This document shows, one piece after another, positions 1 to 8,060 of a stretch of 40,038 bases of DNA (the stretch's first letter is position 1; every line of letters starts with the position of its first letter). Source of the DNA: UBA1258 sp963643225 (GTDB lineage: Bacteria; Bacillota; Clostridia; Lachnospirales; Lachnospiraceae). The stretch lies in contig CAVIIX010000017.1 in NCBI GenBank assembly GCA_963643225.1, forward strand, positions 1 to 40,038, written 5' to 3'. The notes beneath the pieces are model-generated. The model was not told where the DNA came from. It worked only from the letters and a program-made list of their open reading frames with translations, and searched no databases. A program made the translations under genes and the position numbers.

Positions 1-313
<313 letters not shown>

Positions 314-388
314 CTAAAAAGGTGTTAGAGAAGTTATTTAAGGATTTATTCTTCTGTTTTGTGTTCAGTTATCAAGTTTCAAAAATAT

Positions 389-460
389 TCCTCGATAGCT
401 CAGCGGCAGAGCATCCGGCTGTTAACCGGAGGGTCGTAGGTTCAAACCCTACTCGGGGAG
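389..460 (+). tRNA. tRNA-Asn (anticodon GTT), first copy
   Basis: A 72-base cloverleaf. The acceptor arms TCCTCGA and TCGGGGA pair with one G-T, the D arm holds AGCTCAGCGGCAGAGC, the anticodon stem TCCGG/CCGGA encloses loop CTGTTAA with anticodon GTT, and the T arm contains GGTTCAAACC. CCA is not encoded. It lies about 75 bases after the 23S gene and is probably processed from the rRNA transcript. Confidence 0.96.
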
Positions 461-487
461 CTAAGCGAGACCTTCTCGTATGTATTT

Positions 488-559
488 GGCTCCGTGGTCA
501 AGCGGTTAAGACATCGCCCTTTCACGGCGGTAACACGAGTTCGATTCTCGTCGGAGTCA
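488..559 (+). tRNA. tRNA-Glu (anticodon TTC)
   Basis: A 72-base cloverleaf: acceptor GGCTCCG pairs with CGGAGTC, the anticodon loop in CGCCCTTTCACGGCG gives TTC, and the T loop is AGTTCGATTC. It sits between two identical tRNA-Asn genes. CCA is not encoded. Confidence 0.95.
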
Positions 560-564
560 TTTAT

Positions 565-636
565 TCCTCGATAGCTCAGCGGCAGAGCATCCGGCTGTTA
601 ACCGGAGGGTCGTAGGTTCAAACCCTACTCGGGGAG
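565..636 (+). tRNA. tRNA-Asn (anticodon GTT), second copy
   Basis: All 72 bases are identical to the tRNA-Asn at 389-460, and a few bases on the 5' side (TAT) are shared too, which points to a local duplication around tRNA-Glu. Same anticodon GTT; CCA is not encoded. Confidence 0.96.
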
Positions 637-647
637 TTTTTTAATAT

Positions 648-719
648 GGTGCGATAGCCAAGTGGTAAGGCCCCGGTCTGCAACACCGTTATCCGCCGGT
701 TCAAATCCGGCTCGCACCT
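648..719 (+). tRNA. tRNA-Cys (anticodon GCA)
   Basis: Acceptor GGTGCGA pairs with TCGCACC, the anticodon stem CGGTC/... holds loop with GCA, and the T arm reads CCGGTTCAAATCCGG. Last gene of the rRNA-tRNA unit; a terminator hairpin begins five bases after it. Confidence 0.95.
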
Positions 720-723
720 CTGA

Positions 724-751
724 CCTCAAGGTATTTGCCTTGAGGTTTTTT
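724..751 (+). terminator. Rho-independent terminator of the rRNA-tRNA operon
   Basis: Perfect 8-bp stem CCTCAAGG / CCTTGAGG with loop TATTTG, followed by a run of six T. It ends the transcript that carries 23S, Asn, Glu, Asn and Cys. Confidence 0.93.
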
Positions 752-862
752 GTTGTATTTAATGAAATTGGTTTCTGAACAGAAAGCGAGACGGTAAGCT
801 ATTTCTGAAAAGGATGACCTTCGCTTATCAGGATTTTTGCTTCCTTTTATTTTTCATCAATT

Positions 863-973
863 ATGTATTCATGTATCGACTTACTGATTTACTTTAAAAA
901 GAAATATATAATTGATGAAGCAAAATATGATGAACTGATTAAGGAACTTGAAGAAAGAAAACAGAATGCATAA
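863..973 (+). pseudogene. Small ORF, likely C-terminal remnant of a GPH-type sugar symporter
   Basis: A 36-residue reading frame (MYSCIDLLIYFKKK..., ending EERKQNA). The same frame is open back to about 818 without a start. A hydrophobic stretch followed by YIIDEAKYDELIKELEERK resembles the last membrane helix and cytoplasmic tail of glycoside-pentoside-hexuronide (GPH) cation symporters, as far as I recall that family's C-terminus. No ribosome binding site is visible before the ATG and nothing upstream encodes the rest of a transporter, because the rRNA operon terminator is only 110 bases away. It could instead be an unrelated short peptide gene. The terminator at 977-1008 follows it directly. 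Confidence 0.4.
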
Positions 974-976
974 TAT

Positions 977-1008
977 AAAAACCTCTGTGTCGGACACAGA
1001 GGTTTTTT
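977..1008. terminator. Bidirectional terminator between small ORF and rsmE
   Basis: Stem ACCTCTGTGT / ACACAGAGGT with loop CGG, flanked by AAAA on the left and six T on the right, so it can work on both strands. On the minus strand it lies just after the rsmE stop codon. Confidence 0.93.
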
Positions 1009-1746
1009 CTAGTCTAAATTCATCATTAAAACGCTTATTACAACCATTCCGGCAGTTTCGGTGCGTAAGATTCGCTTGCCAAGTGTAATGATTTCAAAGC
1101 CTTCGGAGGTGGCAAGGTCGATTTCCGTTTGATCAAAACCGCCTTCAGGACCTATGAAGATTGCAATGGACTGACCGGGAGCAATATTTGACAGAAGAGT
1201 ACGCGTTTTATCCATGCCGTCTGCCATTTCATAGGGCACAAGCTTAACATCACAATCCTTTGCTTTTTTAATTGCAGCCTTAAAACTTAAAGGCATTGAA
1301 ATTTCCGGGATGATGGTACGCTTTGACTGCTTGGCGGCAGCTTCCGAAATTGCCTGCCATCTTGCAATTTTAGTGATAGCTTTATTTGGGTCAAGCTTCA
1401 TGACGCATCGTTTCATTTCAACAGGTATAATCTCAAAGGCTCCAAGTTCCACCGCCTTTTGAATAATAAGTTCCATTTTATCTGATTTAGGAAGACCCTG
1501 AAATAAATAGATTTTGGAGGGAAGCTCATTTCCCTCTTCTTTAATAAAGGCAAGGTCGCATGTGACAGCACAGTCATTTATTTCTTTTACGATGCATCTG
1601 TACTCGGCACTTGAGTCCTTTGTTGAAACAGAGATTTCTTCGCCGGGCTTCATTCTTAAAACGTTCTTTATGTGGTTAACGTCTTTTCCGGTAATGGTGA
1701 TTTCCTTATCTATAATAGCCTCAGGCTCTACAAAAAAGTGATACAT
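1009..1746 (-). CDS. rsmE: 16S rRNA (uracil-1498-N3)-methyltransferase
   Basis: This 245-residue protein matches RsmE, which methylates N3 of U1498 in 16S rRNA using S-adenosylmethionine. The C-terminal SPOUT knot signature is clear: FIGPEGGFDQTEID followed by LGKRILRTETAG, which forms the SAM pocket. The N-terminal part is a PUA-like RNA-binding domain; the full length is normal for the family. The start is supported by TTGGAG nine bases upstream on the minus strand. In B. subtilis the relatives of rsmE, prmA and mtaB stand in one operon (yqeU, yqeT, yqeV); here rsmE is turned around and is divergent from prmA, sharing a short 89-base intergenic region. Function is confident from the motif. 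Confidence 0.96.
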   Translation of the reverse strand: MYHFFVEPEAIIDKEITITGKDVNHIKNVLRMKPGEEISVSTKDSSAEYRCIVKEINDCAVTCDLAFIKEEGNELPSKIYLFQGLPKSDKMELIIQKAVELGAFEIIPVEMKRCVMKLDPNKAITKIARWQAISEAAAKQSKRTIIPEISMPLSFKAAIKKAKDCDVKLVPYEMADGMDKTRTLLSNIAPGQSIAIFIGPEGGFDQTEIDLATSEGFEIITLGKRILRTETAGMVVISVLMMNLD

Positions 1747-1778
1747 TTAGTTTTCTCCAAGAGTACACAAATTAATGG

Positions 1779-1807
1779 TTGTGTGGTATGATTAGTTGTC
1801 TTATTAT
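1779..1807 (+). promoter_or_regulatory. Likely promoter of prmA
   Basis: TTGTGT at 1779-1784 and TATTAT at 1802-1807 are spaced 17 bases apart. Transcription would begin near 1814, which fits the GTG start at 1836 and argues against the upstream ATG at 1779. Confidence 0.5.
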
Positions 1808-1835
1808 GCATATTATAAATATATGGAGCAAAAAA

Positions 1836-2795
1836 GTGAAGTGGATTAAATTCAGAATTAAAACAATTACAGATGCAGAGGATATTTTAGTAAGTAATCT
1901 TTACGATATCGGTCTTGAAGGCGCTCAGATAGAAGATAAGGTGCCTATGACTGCACTTGAAAAGGAGCAGATGTTTGTAGACATTCTTCCGGATATGCCT
2001 GATTATGATGACATCGCTTATTTAAGCTGTTTTGTGGAAGATGACGGAAGTGTCGATGCCACTGAAATAAAGAAAAACATCGAAGAGGTGCTTAAAGAGA
2101 CCTCAGAATATTGTGAAATCGGTGAAGGCACGGTTGAAGTATCAAAAACAGAAGATATCGACTGGATTAATAACTGGAAACAGTATTTCCATCAGTTCTA
2201 CATCGACGATTTACTTGTTATTCCAAGCTGGGAAGAGGTTAAGCCTGAAGATAAGGATAAAAAGATTTTACATATCGATCCAGGGACAGCTTTTGGCACG
2301 GGTATGCATGAGACTACACAGCTATGCCTGCGTGCCATAAGGAAATATATTACTCCGGATACTGTAATGCTTGATGTAGGAACAGGCTCCGGCATTCTGG
2401 CAATTGTGTCAATTATGTATGGCATTAAATCGGCAATCGGTACTGATTTAGATCCCTGTGCCGTAGATGCCGTAAGAGAAAATATGGAGGCTAACAATAT
2501 TCCTGCAGATGCCTTTAAGCTTTTAATCGGTAACATCATTACCGAAAAGAGTGTACAGGATGAAGTGGGATATGATAAATACGATATAGTTGTGGCAAAT
2601 ATCCTTGCAGACGTATTAGAACCGCTTACTCCAGTTATCATTAATCAGATGAAGAAGGGTGCCGTTTATATTACTTCAGGCATCATTAATACAAAAGAAA
2701 ACGAAGTAAAGGAATGCCTTGAAAAGGCAGGTCTTGAAATTTTATCAATCGACCACCAGGGGGAATGGGTAGGCATTACTGCAAGAAAGAATTAA
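1836..2795 (+). CDS. prmA: Ribosomal protein L11 methyltransferase
   Basis: A 319-residue PrmA, which trimethylates ribosomal protein L11. The N-terminal half is the substrate-recognition domain (begins KWIKFRIKTITDAEDILVSN); the C-terminal half is a class I methyltransferase with DVGTGSGILAI as the SAM-binding motif and NILADVL downstream, as in PrmA/Ribosomal_L11_methyltransf. I chose the GTG at 1836 because GGAGC stands seven bases before it and homology begins there; the frame stays open upstream to an ATG at 1779, but that would overlap the predicted promoter and add 19 unrelated residues. It is followed by the cysteine desulfurase one base later, so these genes are probably cotranscribed. 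Confidence 0.94.
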   Translation: MKWIKFRIKTITDAEDILVSNLYDIGLEGAQIEDKVPMTALEKEQMFVDILPDMPDYDDIAYLSCFVEDDGSVDATEIKKNIEEVLKETSEYCEIGEGTVEVSKTEDIDWINNWKQYFHQFYIDDLLVIPSWEEVKPEDKDKKILHIDPGTAFGTGMHETTQLCLRAIRKYITPDTVMLDVGTGSGILAIVSIMYGIKSAIGTDLDPCAVDAVRENMEANNIPADAFKLLIGNIITEKSVQDEVGYDKYDIVVANILADVLEPLTPVIINQMKKGAVYITSGIINTKENEVKECLEKAGLEILSIDHQGEWVGITARKN

Positions 2796-2796
2796 C

Positions 2797-3972
2797 ATGG
2801 AAATTTATTTAGACAATTCTGCTACCACAAGGGTGTATCCAGAGGTAGTTAAGCTTATGACAAAAATCATGCTTGAAGATTACGGAAATCCTTCAAGCAT
2901 GCATAATAAAGGCGTTGAAGCAGAAAAATACGTGCTTGAAAGCTATAAACGTATCAGTAAGGTATTAAAGTGTAACGAAAAGGAAATCATTTTTACTTCC
3001 GGCGGCACGGAATCAGATAATCTGGCACTTATAGGTACGGCAATGGCCAATAGGCGCGCCGGAATGCACATTATTACTACAAAAATTGAGCACCCTGCAA
3101 TTTTAAACACGGTTAAATATCTTGAAGGCGAAGGCTTTGAAATCGATTATTTATCGGTTGATAAATTTGGACGTATATCCTTGGATGAATTAAAAGAAAA
3201 ATTACGTTCTGATACAATTCTTGTTTCAATAATGCACACAAACAACGAAGTGGGTGCCCTACAGCCGATAGAAAAAGCCGGTGCTTTAATTAAAGCAGAA
3301 AACCCTAAGTGTCTGTTTCATGTAGATGCGGTTCAGGGCTTTGGAAAGGCAGAAATCGTTCCTAAAAAGCTAAACGCAGACCTTATGTCTGTAAGCGGTC
3401 ATAAGATTCACGGCCCTAAAGGAATTGGTTTTCTGTATGTAAACGAAAAGGTTAAGATTAAGCCTATATCCTATGGCGGCGGTCAGCAGAAGGGTATGCG
3501 TAACGGCACCTTAAATGTACCGGGCATTGCAGGCATCGGTCTTGCTGCAGAGCTTATTAATAAGGATTTAGAGAGCAAAAGAAACAATTTATATGAAATA
3601 AAAAATTTTCTTTTGCAGGAAGCTTCTAAATTGGAGCGAGTGTCAGTAAACGGCTGCCCTGTTAAAAACGGTGAATTTACAGTGCGTGAAACCGCGCCTC
3701 ATATTGCAAATATTTCGATTAAAGGCTTACGTTCAGAGGTGATGCTTCATGCTCTTGAGGAAAAGGGAATTTATGTATCGGCGGGAAGCGCCTGCGCGTC
3801 ACATTCTAAAAAGGAATCTTCGACTTTAAAAGCCATGGGAGCGGATGCAGAGACAATGGACGGCGCATTGAGAATCAGCATGTCGGAATTTACAACAAAG
3901 GCTGAAATCGAAACGTTTATAAAGGAACTTGCGGCAGTTATAGATATGTATGGAAGGTTTGTAAGGAAGTAG
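2797..3972 (+). CDS. Cysteine desulfurase, NifS/IscS type (ThiI partner)
   Basis: A 391-residue class V aminotransferase-fold enzyme that uses pyridoxal phosphate to take sulfur from L-cysteine. The PLP lysine lies in SVSGHKIHG (about K203), and the catalytic cysteine in SAGSACASHS (about C333), the short IscS/NifS-group loop. The gene sits one base after prmA and two bases before thiI. This matches the B. subtilis nifZ-thiI arrangement, where a dedicated desulfurase passes persulfide to ThiI for 4-thiouridine in tRNA. The desulfurase reaction is certain from sequence; the ThiI partnership is inferred from position and from the lack of a rhodanese domain in ThiI. Confidence 0.93.
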   Translation: MEIYLDNSATTRVYPEVVKLMTKIMLEDYGNPSSMHNKGVEAEKYVLESYKRISKVLKCNEKEIIFTSGGTESDNLALIGTAMANRRAGMHIITTKIEHPAILNTVKYLEGEGFEIDYLSVDKFGRISLDELKEKLRSDTILVSIMHTNNEVGALQPIEKAGALIKAENPKCLFHVDAVQGFGKAEIVPKKLNADLMSVSGHKIHGPKGIGFLYVNEKVKIKPISYGGGQQKGMRNGTLNVPGIAGIGLAAELINKDLESKRNNLYEIKNFLLQEASKLERVSVNGCPVKNGEFTVRETAPHIANISIKGLRSEVMLHALEEKGIYVSAGSACASHSKKESSTLKAMGADAETMDGALRISMSEFTTKAEIETFIKELAAVIDMYGRFVRK

Positions 3973-3974
3973 AT

Positions 3975-5165
3975 ATGTTTAGTTCATTTTTAATTAAGTA
4001 TGCAGAAATCGGCGTAAAAGGAAAAAACAGATATATTTTTGAGGATGCTTTAGTGCATCAGATTAAATATGCCTTGAAGGGGCTTGAAGCAAATTTTAAG
4101 GTATCAAAGACTCCCGGCAGAATCTTTCTTGATTTTGACGGTGAATTCGACTACGACGAAGTAATCGACAGACTTCAGCATGTATTCGGCATTTCAGGCA
4201 TCTGCCCTATGGTGCGCCTTGAGGATGAGGGCACTGAAAAGCTTTATGAAGAAGTAGTAAAATATTTTGACGAAACATATCCTGATAAAAATAAAACCTT
4301 TAAGGTTCAGGCCCGTCGTTCAAGAAAGAATTATCCTTTAGACTCAATGGAGCTTAACGCTGAAATCGGCGGGGCTTTGCTGGATGCGTTTCCTGAATTG
4401 AAGGTGGATGTGCACAATCCTGAGATTACGGTTGTGGTAGAAATAAGAGAAAAGATTTTTCTTTATTCTGAAATTATATTAGGCCCAGGCGGTATGCCTG
4501 TCGGTACTAACGGTAAAGCAATGCTGTTACTTTCAGGCGGTATCGATTCGCCTGTTGCAGGCTACATGATTTCAAAGCGTGGCGTTAAAATTGATGCAGT
4601 TTATTTTCATGCCCCACCCTATACTTCTGAGCGTGCAAAGCAGAAGGTAGTGGACCTTGCAAAATATGTATCAAAATATTCAGGCCCCATTTATCTTCAT
4701 ATAATCAATTTTACGGACATTCAGTTATACATTTACGAAAAGTGTCCTCACGAAGAGCTCACCATCATTATGCGACGCTACATGATGAAAATTGCCGAGG
4801 AGATAGCAAAAGAAACAGAGTGTCAGGGTCTTATTACCGGTGAATCCATCGGACAGGTGGCAAGCCAGACCACACATTCTCTCGTAGTAACCAACGAAGT
4901 ATGCACTCTTCCTGTATTCAGACCCTTAATCGGTTTTGACAAGGAGGATATCGTTACAATTTCAAAGAAGATTAACACCTACGAAACCAGCATTCAGCCC
5001 TACGAAGACTGCTGTACAATTTTCGTAGCCAAGCATCCTGTCACAAAGCCAAATCTTAATGTTATCAAGAGACATGAAGAGAATCTTAAAGAAAAGATTG
5101 ATGAAATGGTGAAGACCGCTTTGGATACAAGAGAAACTATTATCGTAAGCGGAAGAGACGAATAG
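3975..5165 (+). CDS. thiI: tRNA 4-thiouridine synthase ThiI (no rhodanese domain)
   Basis: The 396-residue protein has, in order, the N-terminal ferredoxin-like domain, a THUMP RNA-binding domain (roughly residues 60-165) and an adenylating PP-loop domain with LLSGGIDSPVAGYM (about residues 185-198). It would adenylate U8 of tRNA and receive sulfur to make 4-thiouridine. The E. coli enzyme has a further C-terminal rhodanese domain of about 100 residues; here the protein ends soon after YEDCCTIFVAKHP, like the B. subtilis form. The upstream desulfurase is then the expected direct sulfur donor. It is the last gene of the prmA unit. Confidence 0.96.
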   Translation: MFSSFLIKYAEIGVKGKNRYIFEDALVHQIKYALKGLEANFKVSKTPGRIFLDFDGEFDYDEVIDRLQHVFGISGICPMVRLEDEGTEKLYEEVVKYFDETYPDKNKTFKVQARRSRKNYPLDSMELNAEIGGALLDAFPELKVDVHNPEITVVVEIREKIFLYSEIILGPGGMPVGTNGKAMLLLSGGIDSPVAGYMISKRGVKIDAVYFHAPPYTSERAKQKVVDLAKYVSKYSGPIYLHIINFTDIQLYIYEKCPHEELTIIMRRYMMKIAEEIAKETECQGLITGESIGQVASQTTHSLVVTNEVCTLPVFRPLIGFDKEDIVTISKKINTYETSIQPYEDCCTIFVAKHPVTKPNLNVIKRHEENLKEKIDEMVKTALDTRETIIVSGRDE

Positions 5166-5205
5166 TGAAAGATGCTGCGGACACTTTCATAAAGCCTTTT
5201 TGGGC

Positions 5206-5230
5206 AAAAAAAAGAAGCCCTTTAGCTTCT
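5206..5230 (-). terminator. Second terminator downstream of the HPr-like gene (minus strand)
   Basis: Read on the minus strand: AGAAGC, loop TAAAGG, GCTTCT, then eight T. The stem is only 6 bp. It lies about 40 bases after the stronger hairpin at 5265-5297 and may act as a back-up; on the plus strand no convincing terminator for thiI is visible. Confidence 0.55.
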
Positions 5231-5264
5231 AAGGTTGAAGATGTGTGATTGTTATTAGTTAGAT

Positions 5265-5297
5265 TAAAAAAATCGGGGCGCGTTTAACGGCGCCCCG
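5265..5297 (-). terminator. Terminator of the HPr-like gene
   Basis: Perfect GC-rich 8-bp stem (CGGGGCGC / GCGCCCCG, 5274-5297) with loop of eight bases; on the minus strand it is followed by a run of seven T (5266-5272 on the plus strand are A). It begins about 25 bases after the stop codon of the minus-strand gene. Confidence 0.9.
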
Positions 5298-5321
5298 TGC
5301 GTTGTTAAATTACTGATTAAA

Positions 5322-5552
5322 TTAAAGCATGTAGGGCTTTAAAGTTTCAAGAACTTCTTCAGCGCCGCCTTCAGCGTGGATGTTTAAGTCGATGGGCTTT
5401 GAAAGATCTAAGCTGAAGATACCCATAATGGATTTTGCATCGATAACGTATCTGCCTGATACTAAATCGAAATCGTAATCAAACTTTGTGATGTCGTTAA
5501 CGAATGACTTAACTTTGTCAATGGAATTTAAAGAAATCTGAACTGTCTTCAT
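5322..5552 (-). CDS. HPr-like protein lacking the phosphorylated histidine
   Basis: This 76-residue protein is similar in length and C-terminal sequence to HPr, the phosphocarrier of the sugar phosphotransferase system. Residues 39-48 read AKSIMGIFSL, closely matching the HPr region around regulatory Ser-46 (here S41), and the end (IHAEGGAEEVLETL) also fits. The N-terminal GLHARPA segment with His-15 is absent: the equivalent stretch is ISLNSIDKVKSFV. It therefore cannot pass phosphate from enzyme I in the usual way. It may be a Crh-like regulator or an unrelated member of the fold. Start supported by AAGGAGG on the minus strand; it has its own promoter and terminator, so it is a monocistronic unit. 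Confidence 0.75.
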   Translation of the reverse strand: MKTVQISLNSIDKVKSFVNDITKFDYDFDLVSGRYVIDAKSIMGIFSLDLSKPIDLNIHAEGGAEEVLETLKPYML

Positions 5553-5593
5553 GGTTTTGTTTCCTCCTTAGTTTGACTTCAACCTTCGTTATC

Positions 5594-5622
5594 ATCATAA
5601 AGAAAACAGACTTTTTTGTCAA
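5594..5622 (-). promoter_or_regulatory. Consensus promoter of the HPr-like gene
   Basis: On the minus strand TTGACA (5622-5617), a 17-base spacer and TATGAT (5599-5594). This is one of the strongest sigma-A type matches in the window and suggests high expression. Confidence 0.85.
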
Positions 5623-5656
5623 TATTCAATGATTTACAAAAAAATTGGAGAAAAAA

Positions 5657-6997
5657 ATGAAAACAGTAGCTTTTCTTCACTTAGGTTGTAAGGTGAATGC
5701 CTACGAAAGTGATATAATGCAACAAAAATTTATGGAAAACGGTTTCCAAATTGTGCCATTTGGTCAAAAATCGGATGTTTACGTGATAAATACATGTACA
5801 GTAACAAATATTGCCGACAGAAAAAGTCGTCAGATGATACATAGAGCCCGTGCATTAAACCCTGATGCAATAGTAATTGCTACAGGCTGCTATATTCAGA
5901 CGGATACAGAAAACATTAAAACAGACCCGGCCGTAGATATTTTAATTGGTAATAATTTAAAGTCTAAGGTTGTGGATATCTTAAACGATTTTATTAACGC
6001 TGGTGGAAAAGAAGGCACTTTACACACACCTTCCGTAAATGTAATCGACATTAATCATACAAATGAATATGAAGAAATGCATTTAATTAATACCTCTGAC
6101 AGGACACGCGCCTATATTAAAATTCAGGACGGCTGCAATCAGTTCTGCTCCTACTGTCTGATTCCCTATGCAAGAGGAAGAGTAAGAAGCAGGGATAAGG
6201 AAGACATTTTAGAAGAAATAAAGGGTCTTACACAAAAAGGCTTTAAGGAATTTGTACTAACGGGCATTCACGTAAGCTCCTATGGCATCACGGACCCTAA
6301 CGATTTATCCCAGAATAAGCTTGCGGATTTACTTGAAGCAATACAGGAGCTTCCAAAGGTTTGGCGTATTCGCTTAAGCTCTCTTGAACCTCGTGTGGCA
6401 ACGGAAGAATTTGTAAAGCGCATCAGTAAACTGGATAAATTGTGTCCTCATTTTCACTTGTCCTTACAAAGCGGCTGTGATGAAACTCTTAAGCGTATGA
6501 ACCGACACTATACTTCAATGCAGTATATGGAAGGCGTTAAGACTTTAAGAAAATATTTTGACGACCCTGCCATTACAACGGATGTAATCGTTGGCTTTCC
6601 CGGTGAAACGGAAGAAGAATTCAATAAATCTTTTGAATTTTGTAAAAAAGTGGGTTTTTATGAAATGCATGTTTTTAAATATTCAAAGCGTCACGGTACA
6701 GTTGCTGAAAAGCTTCCTAATCAGGTTAAGGATCAGGACAAAGACTTGCGCTCTGATAAAATGATAGAGCTTGCAGACTCACTTTCTTTTGCCTACAGAC
6801 AAAGACACTCAGGAACTGTTTCAAACGTTTTATTCGAAGAAAAAAAGACGATTGACGGTGTGCCTTACATGTTGGGATTTACGCCTGAATACATTAAGGC
6901 AGCGCTTCTAGCAAAAGAAAATTTGGAAAACGAAATTAAAACGGTTAAACTTATCGATATGCTTGATTCAGAAGTTGTACTAGTAAGAGAAATGTGA
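5657..6997 (+). CDS. mtaB: tRNA ms2t6A37 methylthiotransferase MtaB
   Basis: A 446-residue radical-SAM methylthiotransferase. The N-terminal domain holds three cysteines for one 4Fe-4S cluster (HLGCKVNAYES, INTCTVTN, ATGCYIQ), the central domain the radical-SAM motif CNQFCSYC (C160, C164, C167) with IPYARGR after it, and a TRAM-like RNA-binding end follows. CNQFCSYC with YARG is the MtaB (YqeV) type, which adds a methylthio group to t6A at position 37 of tRNAs reading ANN codons, rather than MiaB or RimO. The start at 5657 is chosen because TTGGAG is six bases before it; an in-frame TTG at 5645 is that ribosome binding site itself. Confidence 0.94.
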   Translation: MKTVAFLHLGCKVNAYESDIMQQKFMENGFQIVPFGQKSDVYVINTCTVTNIADRKSRQMIHRARALNPDAIVIATGCYIQTDTENIKTDPAVDILIGNNLKSKVVDILNDFINAGGKEGTLHTPSVNVIDINHTNEYEEMHLINTSDRTRAYIKIQDGCNQFCSYCLIPYARGRVRSRDKEDILEEIKGLTQKGFKEFVLTGIHVSSYGITDPNDLSQNKLADLLEAIQELPKVWRIRLSSLEPRVATEEFVKRISKLDKLCPHFHLSLQSGCDETLKRMNRHYTSMQYMEGVKTLRKYFDDPAITTDVIVGFPGETEEEFNKSFEFCKKVGFYEMHVFKYSKRHGTVAEKLPNQVKDQDKDLRSDKMIELADSLSFAYRQRHSGTVSNVLFEEKKTIDGVPYMLGFTPEYIKAALLAKENLENEIKTVKLIDMLDSEVVLVREM

Positions 6998-7048
6998 GAA
7001 AATCACTTATTTTAGAATTAATTTAGAATTAAGTTAATATCTAATTTC

Positions 7049-7077
7049 TTGAAAACACCAATATGATAAGGTAAGAT
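7049..7077 (+). promoter_or_regulatory. Promoter of the ireB-ruvX operon
   Basis: TTGAAA (7049-7054), 17-base spacer, TAAGAT (7072-7077). It lies 31 bases before the ireB start, downstream of the mtaB stop. Confidence 0.7.
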
Positions 7078-7107
7078 ATAGATAGTAAGAAAGATGAGGT
7101 TATAAAG

Positions 7108-7371
7108 ATGGCAAGTTTAGACCAGACGCAATTTTTTAAGGTAGAGCCCGAAAAGCCTATGAGTGCTTCGGAAATTCTGGAGATTGTGTTTAAAGCAAAT
7201 AAAGAAAAGGGTTATGATCCGATTAATCAGGTGACAGGTTATCTTGTTTCAGATGATCCTACCTATATTACATCCCATAACGATGCAAGAAAATTAGTAA
7301 GAAGATTAGAAAGAGACGAGATTATAGAAGAGCTCTTAACTTCCTATGCAAAGGATCATAACTGGATTTAA
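7108..7371 (+). CDS. ireB: IreB family regulatory protein (UPF0297)
   Basis: The 87-residue sequence (QTQFFKVEPEKP..., ending YAKDHNWI) is the full-length UPF0297/YrzL family. In Enterococcus faecalis the homologue IreB is phosphorylated near its N-terminus by the PASTA kinase IreK and links wall stress to cephalosporin resistance; T7 here is in the corresponding region. It stands first in the conserved Firmicute trio with ruvX and a DUF1292 gene, with three bases between its stop and the next start. Regulatory role in this organism is inferred from the family. Confidence 0.92.
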   Translation: MASLDQTQFFKVEPEKPMSASEILEIVFKANKEKGYDPINQVTGYLVSDDPTYITSHNDARKLVRRLERDEIIEELLTSYAKDHNWI

Positions 7372-7374
7372 TAA

Positions 7375-7806
7375 ATGAGAATAATGGGACTTGATTTTGG
7401 GTCAAAGACAGTGGGCGTTGCAATCAGCGACCCGCTGCTTATTACTGCCCAGGGAATTGAAATAATAAGGCGTAAGGAAGAAAATAAGTTAAGACAAACT
7501 TTGGCAAGAATTGAAGAACTTATTTTGGAATATGAAGTAACGGAAATTGTGCTGGGTCTTCCTAAGAATATGAACAATACGGAAGGTGACAGAGCAAAGC
7601 TTTCTTTGGAATTTAAAGACAAGCTTGAAAGGCGAACAGGACTTCCCGTGCACATGTGGGATGAGCGCCTTACAACCGTTGAAGCCGACAGCATCATGAT
7701 GGAAGCCGGCATCAGAAGAGAGAACAGAAAAGAGTATGTGGATATGATAGCTGCACAGCTTATTTTAGAGGGCTATCTGGAGTATGGAAGAAATGGAAAA
7801 AATTAG
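7375..7806 (+). CDS. ruvX: Putative Holliday junction resolvase / pre-16S rRNA nuclease RuvX (YqgF)
   Basis: A 143-residue RNase H-fold protein. Conserved acidic positions are visible in GLDFGSKTVGVAISDP at the start, VLGLPKNMN in the middle, WDERLTT and YVDMIAAQLILEGYL at the end. In E. coli YqgF acts in 16S rRNA 5'-end maturation; a junction-resolvase role has also been proposed. Second gene of the ireB-ruvX-DUF1292 unit; its last 23 bases overlap the next gene if that one starts at 7784. Confidence 0.93.
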   Translation: MRIMGLDFGSKTVGVAISDPLLITAQGIEIIRRKEENKLRQTLARIEELILEYEVTEIVLGLPKNMNNTEGDRAKLSLEFKDKLERRTGLPVHMWDERLTTVEADSIMMEAGIRRENRKEYVDMIAAQLILEGYLEYGRNGKN

Positions 7807-8047
7807 TTTTGCCGGTAATAACGGTGATGCAATTGAATTTTATGTAATTGAAAAAACCACCCTCGGGGGTGTGGATTATATGTTGGTAACAGAATCTGAA
7901 ACTGAGGATGCTGACGCGTATGTGCTGAAGGACGTTTCAAAGGCAGGGGAAGCCGATGGGATATATGAAATCGTAGAGGATGAAAACGAACTTCAAGCAA
8001 TAGGTCAGGTATTCCAGTCTCTCTTAGACGATATCGACATTCAGTAA
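7784..8047 (+). CDS. DUF1292 family protein (YrzB-like)
   Basis: An acidic 87-residue protein (ISFAGNNGDAIEFYVIEKTT...) of the DUF1292/YrzB family, whose function is unknown but which is strongly linked with ireB and ruvX in Firmicutes. Two starts are possible: ATG at 7784 or ATG at 7793 (84 residues), each with a weak Shine-Dalgarno-like purine run. Both overlap the end of ruvX, which suggests translational coupling. Confidence 0.85.
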   Translation: MEEMEKISFAGNNGDAIEFYVIEKTTLGGVDYMLVTESETEDADAYVLKDVSKAGEADGIYEIVEDENELQAIGQVFQSLLDDIDIQ

Positions 8048-8060
8048 AAAGGAGACTAAA

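Noticed and set aside
1779..1835. N-terminal extension of PrmA from ATG 1779
   Set aside because: It overlaps the predicted promoter and has no ribosome binding site, while GGAGC precedes the GTG at 1836 where family similarity begins.
5166..5205. Plus-strand terminator for thiI
   Set aside because: TGAAAG/CTTTCA and GGGC/GCCC pairings exist, but stems are short and not followed directly by a T run; the clear hairpins here are oriented for the minus strand.
7010..7033. Short tandem repeat TTTAGAATTAA upstream of ireB
   Set aside because: Two AT-rich units in an AT-rich leader; too short and simple to call an operator.
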